A stretch of DNA of 64,000 nucleotides from the NCBI GenBank assembly GCA_015258065.1, contig JABZIZ010000005.1:66330-130329 (forward strand), in the 5' to 3' direction. The notes below the pieces were generated by a model. It was not told the origin of the DNA. It did not search any database and saw only the letters and a program-made list of their open reading frames with translations. Position numbers and translations under genes: made by a program. How positions within the stretch are numbered: position 1 is the stretch's first letter; each line of letters starts with the position of its first letter. Origin of the DNA: Lachnospiraceae bacterium (GTDB taxonomy: Bacteria; Bacillota; Clostridia; Lachnospirales; Lachnospiraceae). Positions 7,705-16,323 of the stretch are shown piece after piece.

Positions 7705-7729
7705 CAACTTTCCTAACAAAATATATGTC

Positions 7730-8248
7730 TTACTTTCCTGCAGAATCTCCAAGTGTACCACCGATCATTTCTTGAAAATCGCCTGAGATATCCACGCTGG
7801 GCGGGGTGATAATAAAGATATATCTCGAAATCTTCTGGAGGTTACCTCGAATGGCATAACACGATCCGGAAACAAAATCTACAATCCTCTGTGCAAGATC
7901 TACATCAATTCCTTCCAGATTCAAAACAACCGCCCGATTTCCCAAAAGGGTATCGGTTACTTCCTTCGTATCCTCCATGGAAGTAGGTCTAATTGCGCAA
8001 ATTTCCATGTTACTGGCTGCACTTGCTACCGCCTTCCTCACGGATCTATTGGTAGGTAACGATTTTACCACAGGCTTTCTAAAACGCTCTTCCGAAGTTT
8101 CAATCGCTGGTTCATTCTTACCGATTACCGGTTCTCTAGATGGAGTTTCCTCAGCGTCATCACCCTCATAGTAACTGTCATCATCATAATAGCCGTCATC
8201 TTCTCCGTTCAGCTTCATTGCATTTAAAAACTTATCCATGACACTCAT
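7730..8248 (-). CDS. sepF: Cell division protein SepF
   Basis: SepF anchors FtsZ filaments at the membrane and shapes the septum. I take ATG 8248 (172 residues, starting MSVMDKFLNAMKLNG), because GGGAG lies eight bases upstream and this N-terminal amphipathic helix is the known membrane anchor of SepF. The frame extends 17 codons further but that part is unlike the family. An acidic tyrosine-rich linker follows, then the SepF fold at about residues 80-160 with NREVV-type segment NRAVVLNLEGID and RIVDFVSGSCYAI. It is preceded by its own promoter and followed by a terminator. Confidence 0.95.
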   Translation of the reverse strand: MSVMDKFLNAMKLNGEDDGYYDDDSYYEGDDAEETPSREPVIGKNEPAIETSEERFRKPVVKSLPTNRSVRKAVASAASNMEICAIRPTSMEDTKEVTDTLLGNRAVVLNLEGIDVDLAQRIVDFVSGSCYAIRGNLQKISRYIFIITPPSVDISGDFQEMIGGTLGDSAGK

Positions 8249-8315
8249 ATTAAAAACTCCCTTTCCGGTATTTCCGGTATAAAGGCATACCTTGAACATG
8301 TTTACATACTATACT

Positions 8316-8344
8316 ATTATCCATGTTTTAAGCGTAGCTGTCAA
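8316..8344 (-). promoter_or_regulatory. Predicted sepF promoter
   Basis: On the minus strand TTGACA (8339-8344), a 17-base spacer and GATAAT (8316-8321) lie about 70 bases before the sepF start, in the gap after the HlyD-like gene. Confidence 0.65.
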
Positions 8345-8346
8345 CA

Positions 8347-9735
8347 TTATTCATAAATCAAATCATCATCCTTCACCGTTGAAGAATCGAGCGCAATGTA
8401 GTCGAATTCACTTAAACCATACATCGTGTTGGGCTCCACAATTGCATATTCCTCATTTTGATACAGAATTCTAATTTGTCTGAAATCAGCATAACCTTTG
8501 TTAATGTTATAGACTCCAGTCAATTTTTCTGTATTTTTCAGTGTCAGTGTGTCGGTTGACTCCGGTTTCTGAAGGATATCACCCGCGCTGAGAGAGGCAT
8601 CACCGATATCATAACTGCTTTCTGTCTCATTATAAACAGTGACCCTCTTAAACTCCACACTTTCTCTGCCATTTTTGGACCAGCCTTTTTTCAGAACCCC
8701 TTGTACCCCATTTTCTCCCTTCGTCAAATACTCTTTAGGTATCACATAAAAATTCTTCTTCACAATGGCTGATTTCGGAATCTTGAGCCCACGCCTCTCC
8801 TCTGTAATTAACTGCACATCCAGAAATCGATCGGTACAAAAAGTCATCATGGAGTTCGTAAAAGACAGGAGAATGAGAGGCTTTTGATCACTTCCGCGTG
8901 TTTCAGAAACGGATGCCCATAATTCGTCCTGGTTTTTTAAAAAACGAACTTTCACAAATCCAAGTTCGGTCAGCGATTTTGCCATTTTTTCATCTACAGA
9001 AAGGGCCACGGACCAATTTTCATCTGTAATAATTTTATAAACAGGATCTCCCTCGGCAATCAGATTATTATTTACCAGCGGTTTTTTCTTGTACTGATTA
9101 TCCTCAAAGGACTCTCTGTCCAACTGTTCCGGTTTTTTCGTTTCGTACCCGTCCGTATAATAAACAACGGTTCCGGTTTCAGTTGCATCATAATAATGAA
9201 TTGCACTTGCATCCGCATTTTTGCTAAGAGCCTCAATATTGGATAAAATACTGGTGTTAGCGAATTTTTGGGCAGTTCCCTGTAAACCTGTTTTAAAATC
9301 ATAAACCTTAGAAAAATCAGTATCCCGGAAGTCGGAACAGAAATTCATGATCTGTGTACGCAACTCTCCCATATCCTGTGCAGATAAGGTAACGGTGTCG
9401 CTCCCCTCCGATTTCAGCAGATCCATCAAGCCACCGTTTTCATCAATGGTATAGACTAAATTTCCAACTGCTACTCTTCCACCCTCCGATGCAAAATAAT
9501 TTACATAACCAGAATCCGCACTCTTCTCAATCTTCTCTTGACGAATTGCAATCCCTTTGTAGGTATCATCTGCCGAAAGACTGCCATCCTTTACTTCATA
9601 CACGACAATATGCTTGGAACGAAAATAGGAAACAAAAGCAAACAGAATGTATACGAGGATGATAATAAATATCAGTTTACCAAGGTTAAGATTGAGAGCT
9701 TTGGGGTATCCGAGAGGTCTCTGTTCCTGTCGCAT
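8347..9735 (-). CDS. HlyD-like membrane adaptor protein near sepF
   Basis: This protein of about 462 residues has one N-terminal membrane segment (about 20-40, LIFIIILVYILFAFVSYF) and a large extracytoplasmic part with lipoyl-like/barrel-sandwich character (KIEKSADSGYVNYFASEGGRVAVGNLVYTI is split by a long central domain). This is the layout of HlyD-type periplasmic adaptors. No ABC or RND transporter is adjacent. It sits between sepF and the elongation genes, so a role in envelope assembly or division is plausible but unproven. I prefer ATG 9735, which has GGAG six bases upstream, over the GTG at 9747. Confidence 0.75.
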   Translation of the reverse strand: MRQEQRPLGYPKALNLNLGKLIFIIILVYILFAFVSYFRSKHIVVYEVKDGSLSADDTYKGIAIRQEKIEKSADSGYVNYFASEGGRVAVGNLVYTIDENGGLMDLLKSEGSDTVTLSAQDMGELRTQIMNFCSDFRDTDFSKVYDFKTGLQGTAQKFANTSILSNIEALSKNADASAIHYYDATETGTVVYYTDGYETKKPEQLDRESFEDNQYKKKPLVNNNLIAEGDPVYKIITDENWSVALSVDEKMAKSLTELGFVKVRFLKNQDELWASVSETRGSDQKPLILLSFTNSMMTFCTDRFLDVQLITEERRGLKIPKSAIVKKNFYVIPKEYLTKGENGVQGVLKKGWSKNGRESVEFKRVTVYNETESSYDIGDASLSAGDILQKPESTDTLTLKNTEKLTGVYNINKGYADFRQIRILYQNEEYAIVEPNTMYGLSEFDYIALDSSTVKDDDLIYE

Positions 9736-9889
9736 TTCAGACTCCACTGAAAAAGGGATCGTGGTTTTACCGCGACCCCGCCATGATCATGATCCTTACA
9801 AATATCATTCCTTAAAATCGATACAAACCAATCATTAAGATCCGCTGTTACCCTTTCACGAATCATTCCATCCATAAGAACTAAATTTC

Positions 9890-10309
9890 TTATAAGGAAG
9901 TTTCAATATATGGCTTTACAGCTTCCGACAATTCCGAAGCATCCATAGACACGCTCAACGTGAAATCTACATGAAACTTTTCACTTAAACGGTTCAAACG
10001 TTCAATTGTTGTTGTAATATCCTTGCCTTCCAATCCTGCTATATTCAAAAAACTGTCAAAATACATTTGCTGCAAATCGTGATCCTGGGAAATAATACCG
10101 GTAATAAATCCAATGAATTCGTCCGGATTCTCTACAAAGTATTCTGAAACGTCAATGAGCCTGACTTTATTATTCAACTCATACATGTGTTTAGTGCTCT
10201 TATCCAAATAGACTACATTTCCAAGCACGGCCTTTACCTGCCCGTTTGCTTTATCCAATAAGCACTTGGTCTTGCCTTTTCCCTTTTTGCCGACAATCAA
10301 CTGAACCAT
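9890..10309 (-). CDS. Small P-loop protein of unknown function
   Basis: This 139-residue protein begins with a strand and P-loop, QLIVGKKGKGKTK, the pattern of a small nucleotide-binding protein. A possible Walker B-like aspartate lies in MYFDSFLN. No transmembrane segment or further domain is visible. The ATG at 10309 has GGAGG eight bases upstream, better than the upstream TTG at 10315. Similar proteins are sometimes labelled PilT-like, but nothing here points to pili. It lies between the carboxypeptidase and the HlyD-like gene in an envelope cluster, so an accessory role there is possible. Function is unknown. Confidence 0.7.
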   Translation of the reverse strand: MVQLIVGKKGKGKTKCLLDKANGQVKAVLGNVVYLDKSTKHMYELNNKVRLIDVSEYFVENPDEFIGFITGIISQDHDLQQMYFDSFLNIAGLEGKDITTTIERLNRLSEKFHVDFTLSVSMDASELSEAVKPYIETSL

Positions 10310-10378
10310 GTCCAAAACCTCCTCAGGTGCGATTCACATTTTAGTTAATTATAGATGATCAATCTGGAAAAAACAACT

Positions 10379-11371
10379 CTATTCCACCGCTTTTTCCAAC
10401 ATTGCCGTCATGTCGTTGTAGAGTCGATCCACACTGGTATCTCCGAGAATCACCGCAATGTATGGGTTTCCAGCCGTATCCTTAGCCAGTAGAATGAGGC
10501 AGTGCCCTGCTGCGGTGGTCGTTCCTGTTTTCCCCCCGATTACCGTAATATTCGAAGGCATTTTGGCCTTTCCGCTAAAATATCGATTCGTCGATTTAAT
10601 ATCGACTGCCACCGCTTCTTTCTTAGAACTATAATACTGTGTTGTATAAGAGGTCATATTGATGATCTGCTGAAATTCGTCAAATTTCATGGCCTCTTGA
10701 AAGATGAGATACATATCGTAGGCAGTCACATAATGATTATCTTTTTGTAAACCATGAGGGTTTTGGAAATGACAATTGGTTGCGCCAAGGGCAAGCGCTT
10801 CCTCGTTCATCATCTTCACAAAACCATCCACGCTTCCACCAATATTCTCTGCAATCATGATACCTACATCATTGGCGGAGTAGATGAGAAGGATGTGGAG
10901 CGCCTGATCCAACGTCATGGAATCTCCTGCTCTCAATCCGATCTTTTGTGCACCTTCTTCTGTAATCAAGTTAACAGATGTGGAAGCGGTAAGTGTCTGG
11001 TCCAATTTGGCATGTTTTAATGCGACTAAAGCTGTCATCACTTTTGTGAGGGAAGCCGGATTTTTCCGCTCGTTGACATGCAGCGAATACAGCGTTTTCC
11101 GATGGTTCAAGTCAAACAGCCCAGCACTACAACCGTCTTGTAAGCTAAAATCCCCTAGGGTAATATCCGAGTTGGTCACACACAGATTTTTAGCAAAAGC
11201 ATCTGCCACATCTTCTTGATCCCGGGAGCCTGCCTTAAAGTCAGGAACATAAGAAAGATACTGTGGTGTACCATAAGAACAGCCACCCAATGTACCCATC
11301 AGAAAAAATGCTGTACAAAGAATAAGAAAGAATTTACTTTTTGTAAAGTTCACGCCACTCAAAATCTCCAC
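10379..11371 (-). CDS. D-alanyl-D-alanine carboxypeptidase, DacF/PBP5-like
   Basis: This serine peptidase trims the terminal D-alanine from peptidoglycan stem peptides outside the membrane. The three penicillin-binding motifs are visible: SLTK (SxxK) in NPASLTKVMTAL, SAN (SxN) in IYSANDVGIM and KTG in VIGGKTGTT. The N-terminus carries a hydrophobic signal followed by LGGCSY, a lipobox-like sequence, so it may be a lipoprotein rather than tail-anchored as in PBP5. The start is uncertain: GTG 11371 overlaps mgsA by 38 bases, and GTG 11353 is an alternative. It lies in the elongation gene cluster just after mgsA. Confidence 0.9.
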   Translation of the reverse strand: MEILSGVNFTKSKFFLILCTAFFLMGTLGGCSYGTPQYLSYVPDFKAGSRDQEDVADAFAKNLCVTNSDITLGDFSLQDGCSAGLFDLNHRKTLYSLHVNERKNPASLTKVMTALVALKHAKLDQTLTASTSVNLITEEGAQKIGLRAGDSMTLDQALHILLIYSANDVGIMIAENIGGSVDGFVKMMNEEALALGATNCHFQNPHGLQKDNHYVTAYDMYLIFQEAMKFDEFQQIINMTSYTTQYYSSKKEAVAVDIKSTNRYFSGKAKMPSNITVIGGKTGTTTAAGHCLILLAKDTAGNPYIAVILGDTSVDRLYNDMTAMLEKAVE

Positions 11372-11738
11372 GATCCAATGCCTTCAACAAAATTTCTGCT
11401 GAAGCCAGGTTTGTTGCAACAGGAATATTATGCACATCACATAATGTAATCACAATATCCTCTTGAGGTTCATGCATCTTATGAGTCAGCGGATCTCTCA
11501 AAAAAATCAAAAGATCTATTTCATTCTGTTCAATGGCCGCACCCATCTGCTGTTCGCCACCCAGATGCCTTGCCAAATATTTATGGATGTTCAAATTGGT
11601 AACTTCTTCGATCAACCGACCTGTCGTTCCGGTAGCATACAATGAATTCTTGCTGAGAATTCCTCTGTATGCAATACAGAAGTTCTGCATCAACTTCTTT
11701 TTTGCATCATGTGCGATGAGCGCAATATTCATCTGCAT
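11334..11738 (-). CDS. mgsA: Methylglyoxal synthase homologue with substituted active site
   Basis: This 134-residue protein is a clear member of the MgsA family, which converts dihydroxyacetone phosphate to methylglyoxal. It keeps LIAHD at residue 7, LYATGTTG at 33-40, FLRDPL around D82 and HNIPVATN. Compared from memory with E. coli MgsA, the motif SGPMGGDQQ becomes ARHLGGEQQ, so the catalytic base Asp71 is glutamate (E62) and two phosphate-contact residues differ. The residue matching Asp101 appears to be Gln92. Activity may be reduced or altered. It follows rodA, a position known for mgsA in other Clostridia. The family call is firm; the enzymatic activity is doubtful. Confidence 0.88.
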   Translation of the reverse strand: MQMNIALIAHDAKKKLMQNFCIAYRGILSKNSLYATGTTGRLIEEVTNLNIHKYLARHLGGEQQMGAAIEQNEIDLLIFLRDPLTHKMHEPQEDIVITLCDVHNIPVATNLASAEILLKALDRGDFEWRELYKK

Positions 11739-11787
11739 GTTCCTCCTTTCATTGAAAGAATGATTTCGATTCTATTCCTTAATCTGT

Positions 11788-12939
11788 TTATCGATAGAAC
11801 TTCTTCCCCTGCATCGCCACATTCAATACACAGCCAATACCGGCAAATTCACAAACCAGAGAAGTCAGACCGGAGGAAACGAAGGGAAGCGGAATCCCTG
11901 TGTTTGGAATAACCCCCGTTGCGACTCCTATATTTAAAAATCCTTGAAACCCAAGCCAAGCCGCCACACCTACTGCAATCAGCATTCCGGAAAAATCTCT
12001 TGACCTGCGGGCAATATAAAGACACTTTAAAACAATTGCCAACAACAATAATACAACCAGAATGGAGCCAAGAAAGCCCAATTCTTCACCGATCACCGTA
12101 AAAATGAAGTCAGTAGATGATTCCGAGATATAGCCGCTGTTTAAAACGGAATTAATCTCGTTGGTATGAAGTCCCTTGCCCGAGAATTGACCAGAACCAA
12201 TTGCCATCATGGAATTCAAGGTTTGGTAGGCATCCTCCGGGTAGTCTTCCGGGTGTAGCCAAGACAAAATTCTCTTCTGCTGATACAGCTTCAAAAAAGG
12301 AGAATTCTTCCAAGATGCAGAAACAATCACCAATATAGAAAGCGGAACAACAACCATCATCACCGTGGTAAGCAGTCTCCGATCCATTCCACCGACAAAC
12401 AGAATTGATGTAAAAATCACGAGGAGCATAATACTAGTGGATAAATCGGGCTGTTTTAGTACCAGAAATACCGGCGGTGCGAGCAGTAAAACACAGAGCA
12501 TTACAAATGAAATGGATCGAATACGATCTCTATACTTCATAATAAACTTTGCAAAAAATAAAATCAACATGATTTTTGTGATTTCAGAAGGTTGAAAAGT
12601 AAAACCGCCAATCTGAATCCACCTACTAGCCCCGTGGGAGTCATGCCCCTTCAGAATAACGATCATAAGCAAAGCAAGGCTCGCAATATAGCCAAACCAG
12701 TAGAGATCGATCAAACGGTGATAATCAATCATAGAAAAAAGGAACATGATTACAAGGCTCACGACAATGCCTATGATTTGTTTATTCCGAAGTGATTCGT
12801 TGGAGGAGGTGATGGCCAAAACACCGATGGTACTTAGGATCAGTGTGAAAAGAATCAAAATAAAATCCAACCGCCAAAACGAATAACTAGGTTTGTTTGA
12901 ATTTCGGATATTTAATTTGAGCTGCTTTCGTCTTCTCAA
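11788..12939 (-). CDS. rodA: RodA, elongation peptidoglycan polymerase (SEDS family)
   Basis: This 383-residue SEDS glycosyltransferase polymerises lipid II during cell elongation together with its class B PBP partner. About ten hydrophobic helices are visible. Family motifs include RWIQIGGFTFQPSEITKIML, with the loop glutamate, and the C-terminal region NTGIPLPFVSSGLTS. It overlaps the pbp2 stop by four bases (TTGA), so translation is coupled and RodA and PBP2 are probably made in fixed ratio. It is downstream of mreBCD and upstream of mgsA. Confidence 0.96.
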   Translation of the reverse strand: MRRRKQLKLNIRNSNKPSYSFWRLDFILILFTLILSTIGVLAITSSNESLRNKQIIGIVVSLVIMFLFSMIDYHRLIDLYWFGYIASLALLMIVILKGHDSHGASRWIQIGGFTFQPSEITKIMLILFFAKFIMKYRDRIRSISFVMLCVLLLAPPVFLVLKQPDLSTSIMLLVIFTSILFVGGMDRRLLTTVMMVVVPLSILVIVSASWKNSPFLKLYQQKRILSWLHPEDYPEDAYQTLNSMMAIGSGQFSGKGLHTNEINSVLNSGYISESSTDFIFTVIGEELGFLGSILVVLLLLAIVLKCLYIARRSRDFSGMLIAVGVAAWLGFQGFLNIGVATGVIPNTGIPLPFVSSGLTSLVCEFAGIGCVLNVAMQGKKFYR

Positions 12940-15818
12940 TCTGCCGTCTGACCTCCACCGTCTAGTTCTTTTGCACCTCCGGAGAGGATCTTTTCCTGTT
13001 CTTCCGGATTGTAATAGTAACGATACACATCCCCCGTGATCTGTGCTGCATAGGAAGAGGTATACCCGTACGCAATTCTCGTTGCGATGGCAATTTCCGG
13101 GTTTTCATACGGAGCAAAACTGATGAAGAGTGCATGATTGGCCCTGGTTGTAATTTGCTGTGCAGTACCGGTTTTTCCGGCTACATCCACTCCAATGTTA
13201 TTATAGTAAGGCTTGTCCTCTACCACCTGCCGCATCCCAGAGCAGATGGCATCCCAATAGGAAGCATTCATTTGAATCGTATTGTGTACGGTGGCCGCAT
13301 TCTTTTTTATCGTTTTGCCACTACTATCCGTGATTTTATCGATCAATGTCAGATTATAACAAGTGCCACGATTCGCCACCGTTGTGACATACCTGGCCAA
13401 ACCAACTGTGGTATAATTCGCATTTCCCTGTCCGATCGCAGAGCGGATCGCATCCTGGGTAGAGGCCTGCGGCATGGATTCTTCAATTTCGATGCCTGTT
13501 TTTGTTGTGATTCCATACATATCGGCATATTTGGTCAATCGCTTCAATCCATAGGCAGAATTATATTTTCCATTTTTCATTCCTAGATTATATCCCACGT
13601 TATAAAAGAAAACGTTACAGGATTTACGAATCGCCTGTACGACATTGAGGCTGCCGTGAGACGAGGGATAGATCCAGCAAATCGGGCCGTTCTCGATTTT
13701 GTCAAATCGACCGGTACAGGTATAAGTGGAGGACGTTGTAATCACCCCCTCCATCAGGCCTGCTGTAGCAGAAATCGCTTTAAAAGTAGAACCGGGTGCT
13801 GTCTTTTGCTGTGTTGCATAATTATAAAGCGGCCTGGATAAGTCATTATTTAACTTTTTGTAATAAGCGGCATCCACTCCATTTGCCAATTTATTATTAT
13901 CGTAACTGGGATATGACACCATCGCCAGTACATCGCCATTCCTCACATTGGTAATTACCATAGAGCCGGAGCAGGGGTCCAGTGCCAGTTGTGCGGGCGT
14001 AATGTCCAAACGCCTCAGGCGATTCAACATGAAAATGTAGGGGCTCTCTCCCCCCCGATCGAATAGACTCTGCTCTGCACTGCCCAGCTTCACCACTCCC
14101 TGTTCCAGCAAGGCATGGCAGATTTGAGAGCCTGTGACCGTATCATCATCAATCAGATAACGGTATAGTTTTTTATTAAAATTGACATCGGAAGCGACTT
14201 CATTCAGGATATAATCCTCCATCGCCCGATAGATGGTTTCTGCATCAGAATATTCAGAATTCAAGGACAACTTGGTGATATCAACCCAGTTCGCAGAAAT
14301 CGCATGGCGCAGGTAATCGGCCATGGAGATCGTTTCTTTTGTTGTCCATGCAATGTAAGTTTTGTCATTTTTATCTAAGAGGTCTGCACGGATCACGCCG
14401 TTATCATAGAGTTTTTTTACGATGTAACTTTCGTATACTTTGTATTCTTTTGTGAGCTTATTATAGGGCGTTTTCGTCTGCTCCATTTCAGTCCGCAGTC
14501 TGTTAAGTACGGTCTTTTGACGAACCTGAAATTCTGCCTCGATCTCCTTCTCCGCTTTTCCTGCGCCATTTTGCGAGAAATGCGTGATATCAATCACCGC
14601 ATTATTAAACAATGCGTAATAAACATCATAAATCGGAATAATGAGTTTGGAGGCAGTCACATTCTGCTCAAAAGGTTTTACATTCCGTATTTTTGAGACC
14701 AAAATACCAGCCAGCCTATTTTCAAGAATATCATAGGCTGCTTCTGTAAGATCTTTGTCCACTGTTAAATAAACATCATTTCCTGATCCCGGATTCGTAC
14801 GGTCCTGGGTCTCGATCACCTTGCCCACACGATCTACAAAAAGAGTTTCCTTCCCCTTCATGCCATGCAGCTCGTTCTCCATCGATTGTTCGATGCCGGC
14901 CTTTCCAACCGTGTCATTCATGGCATAATCCGCTGCCGGGTTTTTCTCCTTTAAACGCTCTAATTCTTCCGGAGATATTTTTCCGGTATAACCAATAATC
15001 TGGGAAAAATAGCGGGCGTCTACATATTTTCTGGCAGTGCTTTCTGTAACGGAAACCCCGGGCATATCCGCTGCATTTTCCAAAACATCCGCCACTGTCT
15101 TGTCATTGACTCCGGACGCAACCGTGGTGTCAATATATTGCTGGAAGCTGTTGAGCGACATGTCATAACGTATAATCACCATTTTTAATAGCAAAGCGTT
15201 ATCGTAACCGTCACCTGCCAAAAAGGATTTACGATCATTCGGATCTTTATATTCCCCAATCCCAAAACGTCTGGCAAGGTCAAGAACAACCTCTCTGGCC
15301 GTCTTCGTTTTTTCCTGGTATTCCAGCTCATCAATGGATTTTCTGCCATAGACATCTGCCAAAAATCGTTGGAGTGCCGTTCCCTCAACAGCAAAAGAAA
15401 ATCCGCCGTTTTCATCTAAAACAATATCAAAATTATTGTCAATGGAATCTCCATTTCGCTCAATGATATTCACAAGCGCCTGAATGGTTGCATTCAATTT
15501 TGCATCATGTCCTCTCCCGCTTTCATACGCATCCTGAATCGTAACCGAATTTGCCAGTTCATTATAGGCTAAAAGATTGCCGTTACGATCATAGATGTTT
15601 CCTCGTACACCGGGAATCGAACGCTCTTTTTTGATACGAAGTTGGAAGGATTTCATATAGTCCTTCCCCCGTATGATCTGAAGATCAAATAAGCGAAGAC
15701 ATAAAATCGAGGTACATAAAATGAGCACCATCGCAAGGATGGTGATACGAGATGTAAAAAAATTCAAAATAGCGTCTTTGATCTCTTCAAACAAATTTTT
15801 TAGCACTCCTCTGCTCAA
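12936..15818 (-). CDS. mrdA: Class B PBP2 elongation transpeptidase with large insertion
   Basis: This 960-residue class B penicillin-binding protein cross-links glycan made by RodA. A single membrane helix lies at about 27-45. The pedestal includes GNIYDRNGNLLAYN, and the transpeptidase motifs are STFK at 677-680, SCN from 733 and KTG from 882. Typical PBP2 proteins are about 600-750 residues. The excess here is mostly one block of about 240 residues, roughly 370-612, placed between LTVDKDLTEAAYDIL and SGSMVITNVRNGDVLAMVSYP, which are nearly contiguous in most relatives. The start is TTG 15818; another TTG at 15794 is possible. It overlaps mreD upstream and rodA downstream. Confidence 0.95.
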   Translation of the reverse strand: MSRGVLKNLFEEIKDAILNFFTSRITILAMVLILCTSILCLRLFDLQIIRGKDYMKSFQLRIKKERSIPGVRGNIYDRNGNLLAYNELANSVTIQDAYESGRGHDAKLNATIQALVNIIERNGDSIDNNFDIVLDENGGFSFAVEGTALQRFLADVYGRKSIDELEYQEKTKTAREVVLDLARRFGIGEYKDPNDRKSFLAGDGYDNALLLKMVIIRYDMSLNSFQQYIDTTVASGVNDKTVADVLENAADMPGVSVTESTARKYVDARYFSQIIGYTGKISPEELERLKEKNPAADYAMNDTVGKAGIEQSMENELHGMKGKETLFVDRVGKVIETQDRTNPGSGNDVYLTVDKDLTEAAYDILENRLAGILVSKIRNVKPFEQNVTASKLIIPIYDVYYALFNNAVIDITHFSQNGAGKAEKEIEAEFQVRQKTVLNRLRTEMEQTKTPYNKLTKEYKVYESYIVKKLYDNGVIRADLLDKNDKTYIAWTTKETISMADYLRHAISANWVDITKLSLNSEYSDAETIYRAMEDYILNEVASDVNFNKKLYRYLIDDDTVTGSQICHALLEQGVVKLGSAEQSLFDRGGESPYIFMLNRLRRLDITPAQLALDPCSGSMVITNVRNGDVLAMVSYPSYDNNKLANGVDAAYYKKLNNDLSRPLYNYATQQKTAPGSTFKAISATAGLMEGVITTSSTYTCTGRFDKIENGPICWIYPSSHGSLNVVQAIRKSCNVFFYNVGYNLGMKNGKYNSAYGLKRLTKYADMYGITTKTGIEIEESMPQASTQDAIRSAIGQGNANYTTVGLARYVTTVANRGTCYNLTLIDKITDSSGKTIKKNAATVHNTIQMNASYWDAICSGMRQVVEDKPYYNNIGVDVAGKTGTAQQITTRANHALFISFAPYENPEIAIATRIAYGYTSSYAAQITGDVYRYYYNPEEQEKILSGGAKELDGGGQTAD

Positions 15819-16323
15819 TATCCTCTAAGTATCCGTTTAAAGATAACAACAGAGGATAGAAACCAAGTGAAACGGCGGAAGTATAAATCGCCTCTGGCAA
15901 CATGATACTCTGCAGGTAATATTGAAAATGAAAATTTCCCCTGATCAGGAAAAACAAGAAAAAGCAGAAAAAAGAAAGCGCCAGATCGCTGAGCAAGATC
16001 ACCGTAAAAGGCAGTACGATTTTTTCCGGATAAAATAGACGATGTAACATGCCGCATCCAAAACCGATGAACATGTATAGCAAGGCGAAAAGCCCCAAGG
16101 TACTGCTACTAAATACATCGAGAACAAGACCGCAGACAAAACCGATCCACAGCCCTTCCCTCTCTCCCCTCATCAAAGAAAGAGAGGCTGTAGCGATCAC
16201 AAGAAGATTCGGCGTAATCCCCGCAAAATCAATATAACGAAATATCGTAGATTGTAAAATATAACAAATCAGGATGACCACCAATGTGATCAAAGATCTT
16301 CTTATTTTCTGAAATATCGTCAT
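15787..16323 (-). CDS. mreD: Rod shape-determining protein MreD
   Basis: This 178-residue protein is almost entirely hydrophobic, with five to six predicted membrane helices, the expected shape for MreD, which supports the MreBC-PBP2-RodA elongation complex. Family-like segments include GFVCGLVLDVFSSSTLG. The ATG overlaps the mreC stop by four bases (ATGA), and the 3' end overlaps pbp2 by 32 bases, so the order mreB-mreC-mreD-pbp2-rodA is tightly coupled. MreD is poorly conserved in sequence; position gives much of the confidence. Confidence 0.92.
   Translation of the reverse strand: MTIFQKIRRSLITLVVILICYILQSTIFRYIDFAGITPNLLVIATASLSLMRGEREGLWIGFVCGLVLDVFSSSTLGLFALLYMFIGFGCGMLHRLFYPEKIVLPFTVILLSDLALSFFCFFLFFLIRGNFHFQYYLQSIMLPEAIYTSAVSLGFYPLLLSLNGYLEDIEQRSAKKFV

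Noticed and set aside
8347..9735. Type I secretion system
   Set aside because: Only an HlyD-like adaptor is present; no ABC exporter or outer-membrane partner is encoded in the window.
10379..11371. Beta-lactamase
   Set aside because: SxxK, SxN and KTG motifs with the DacF-like layout and SAND segment fit a D-Ala-D-Ala carboxypeptidase in a wall-synthesis cluster.
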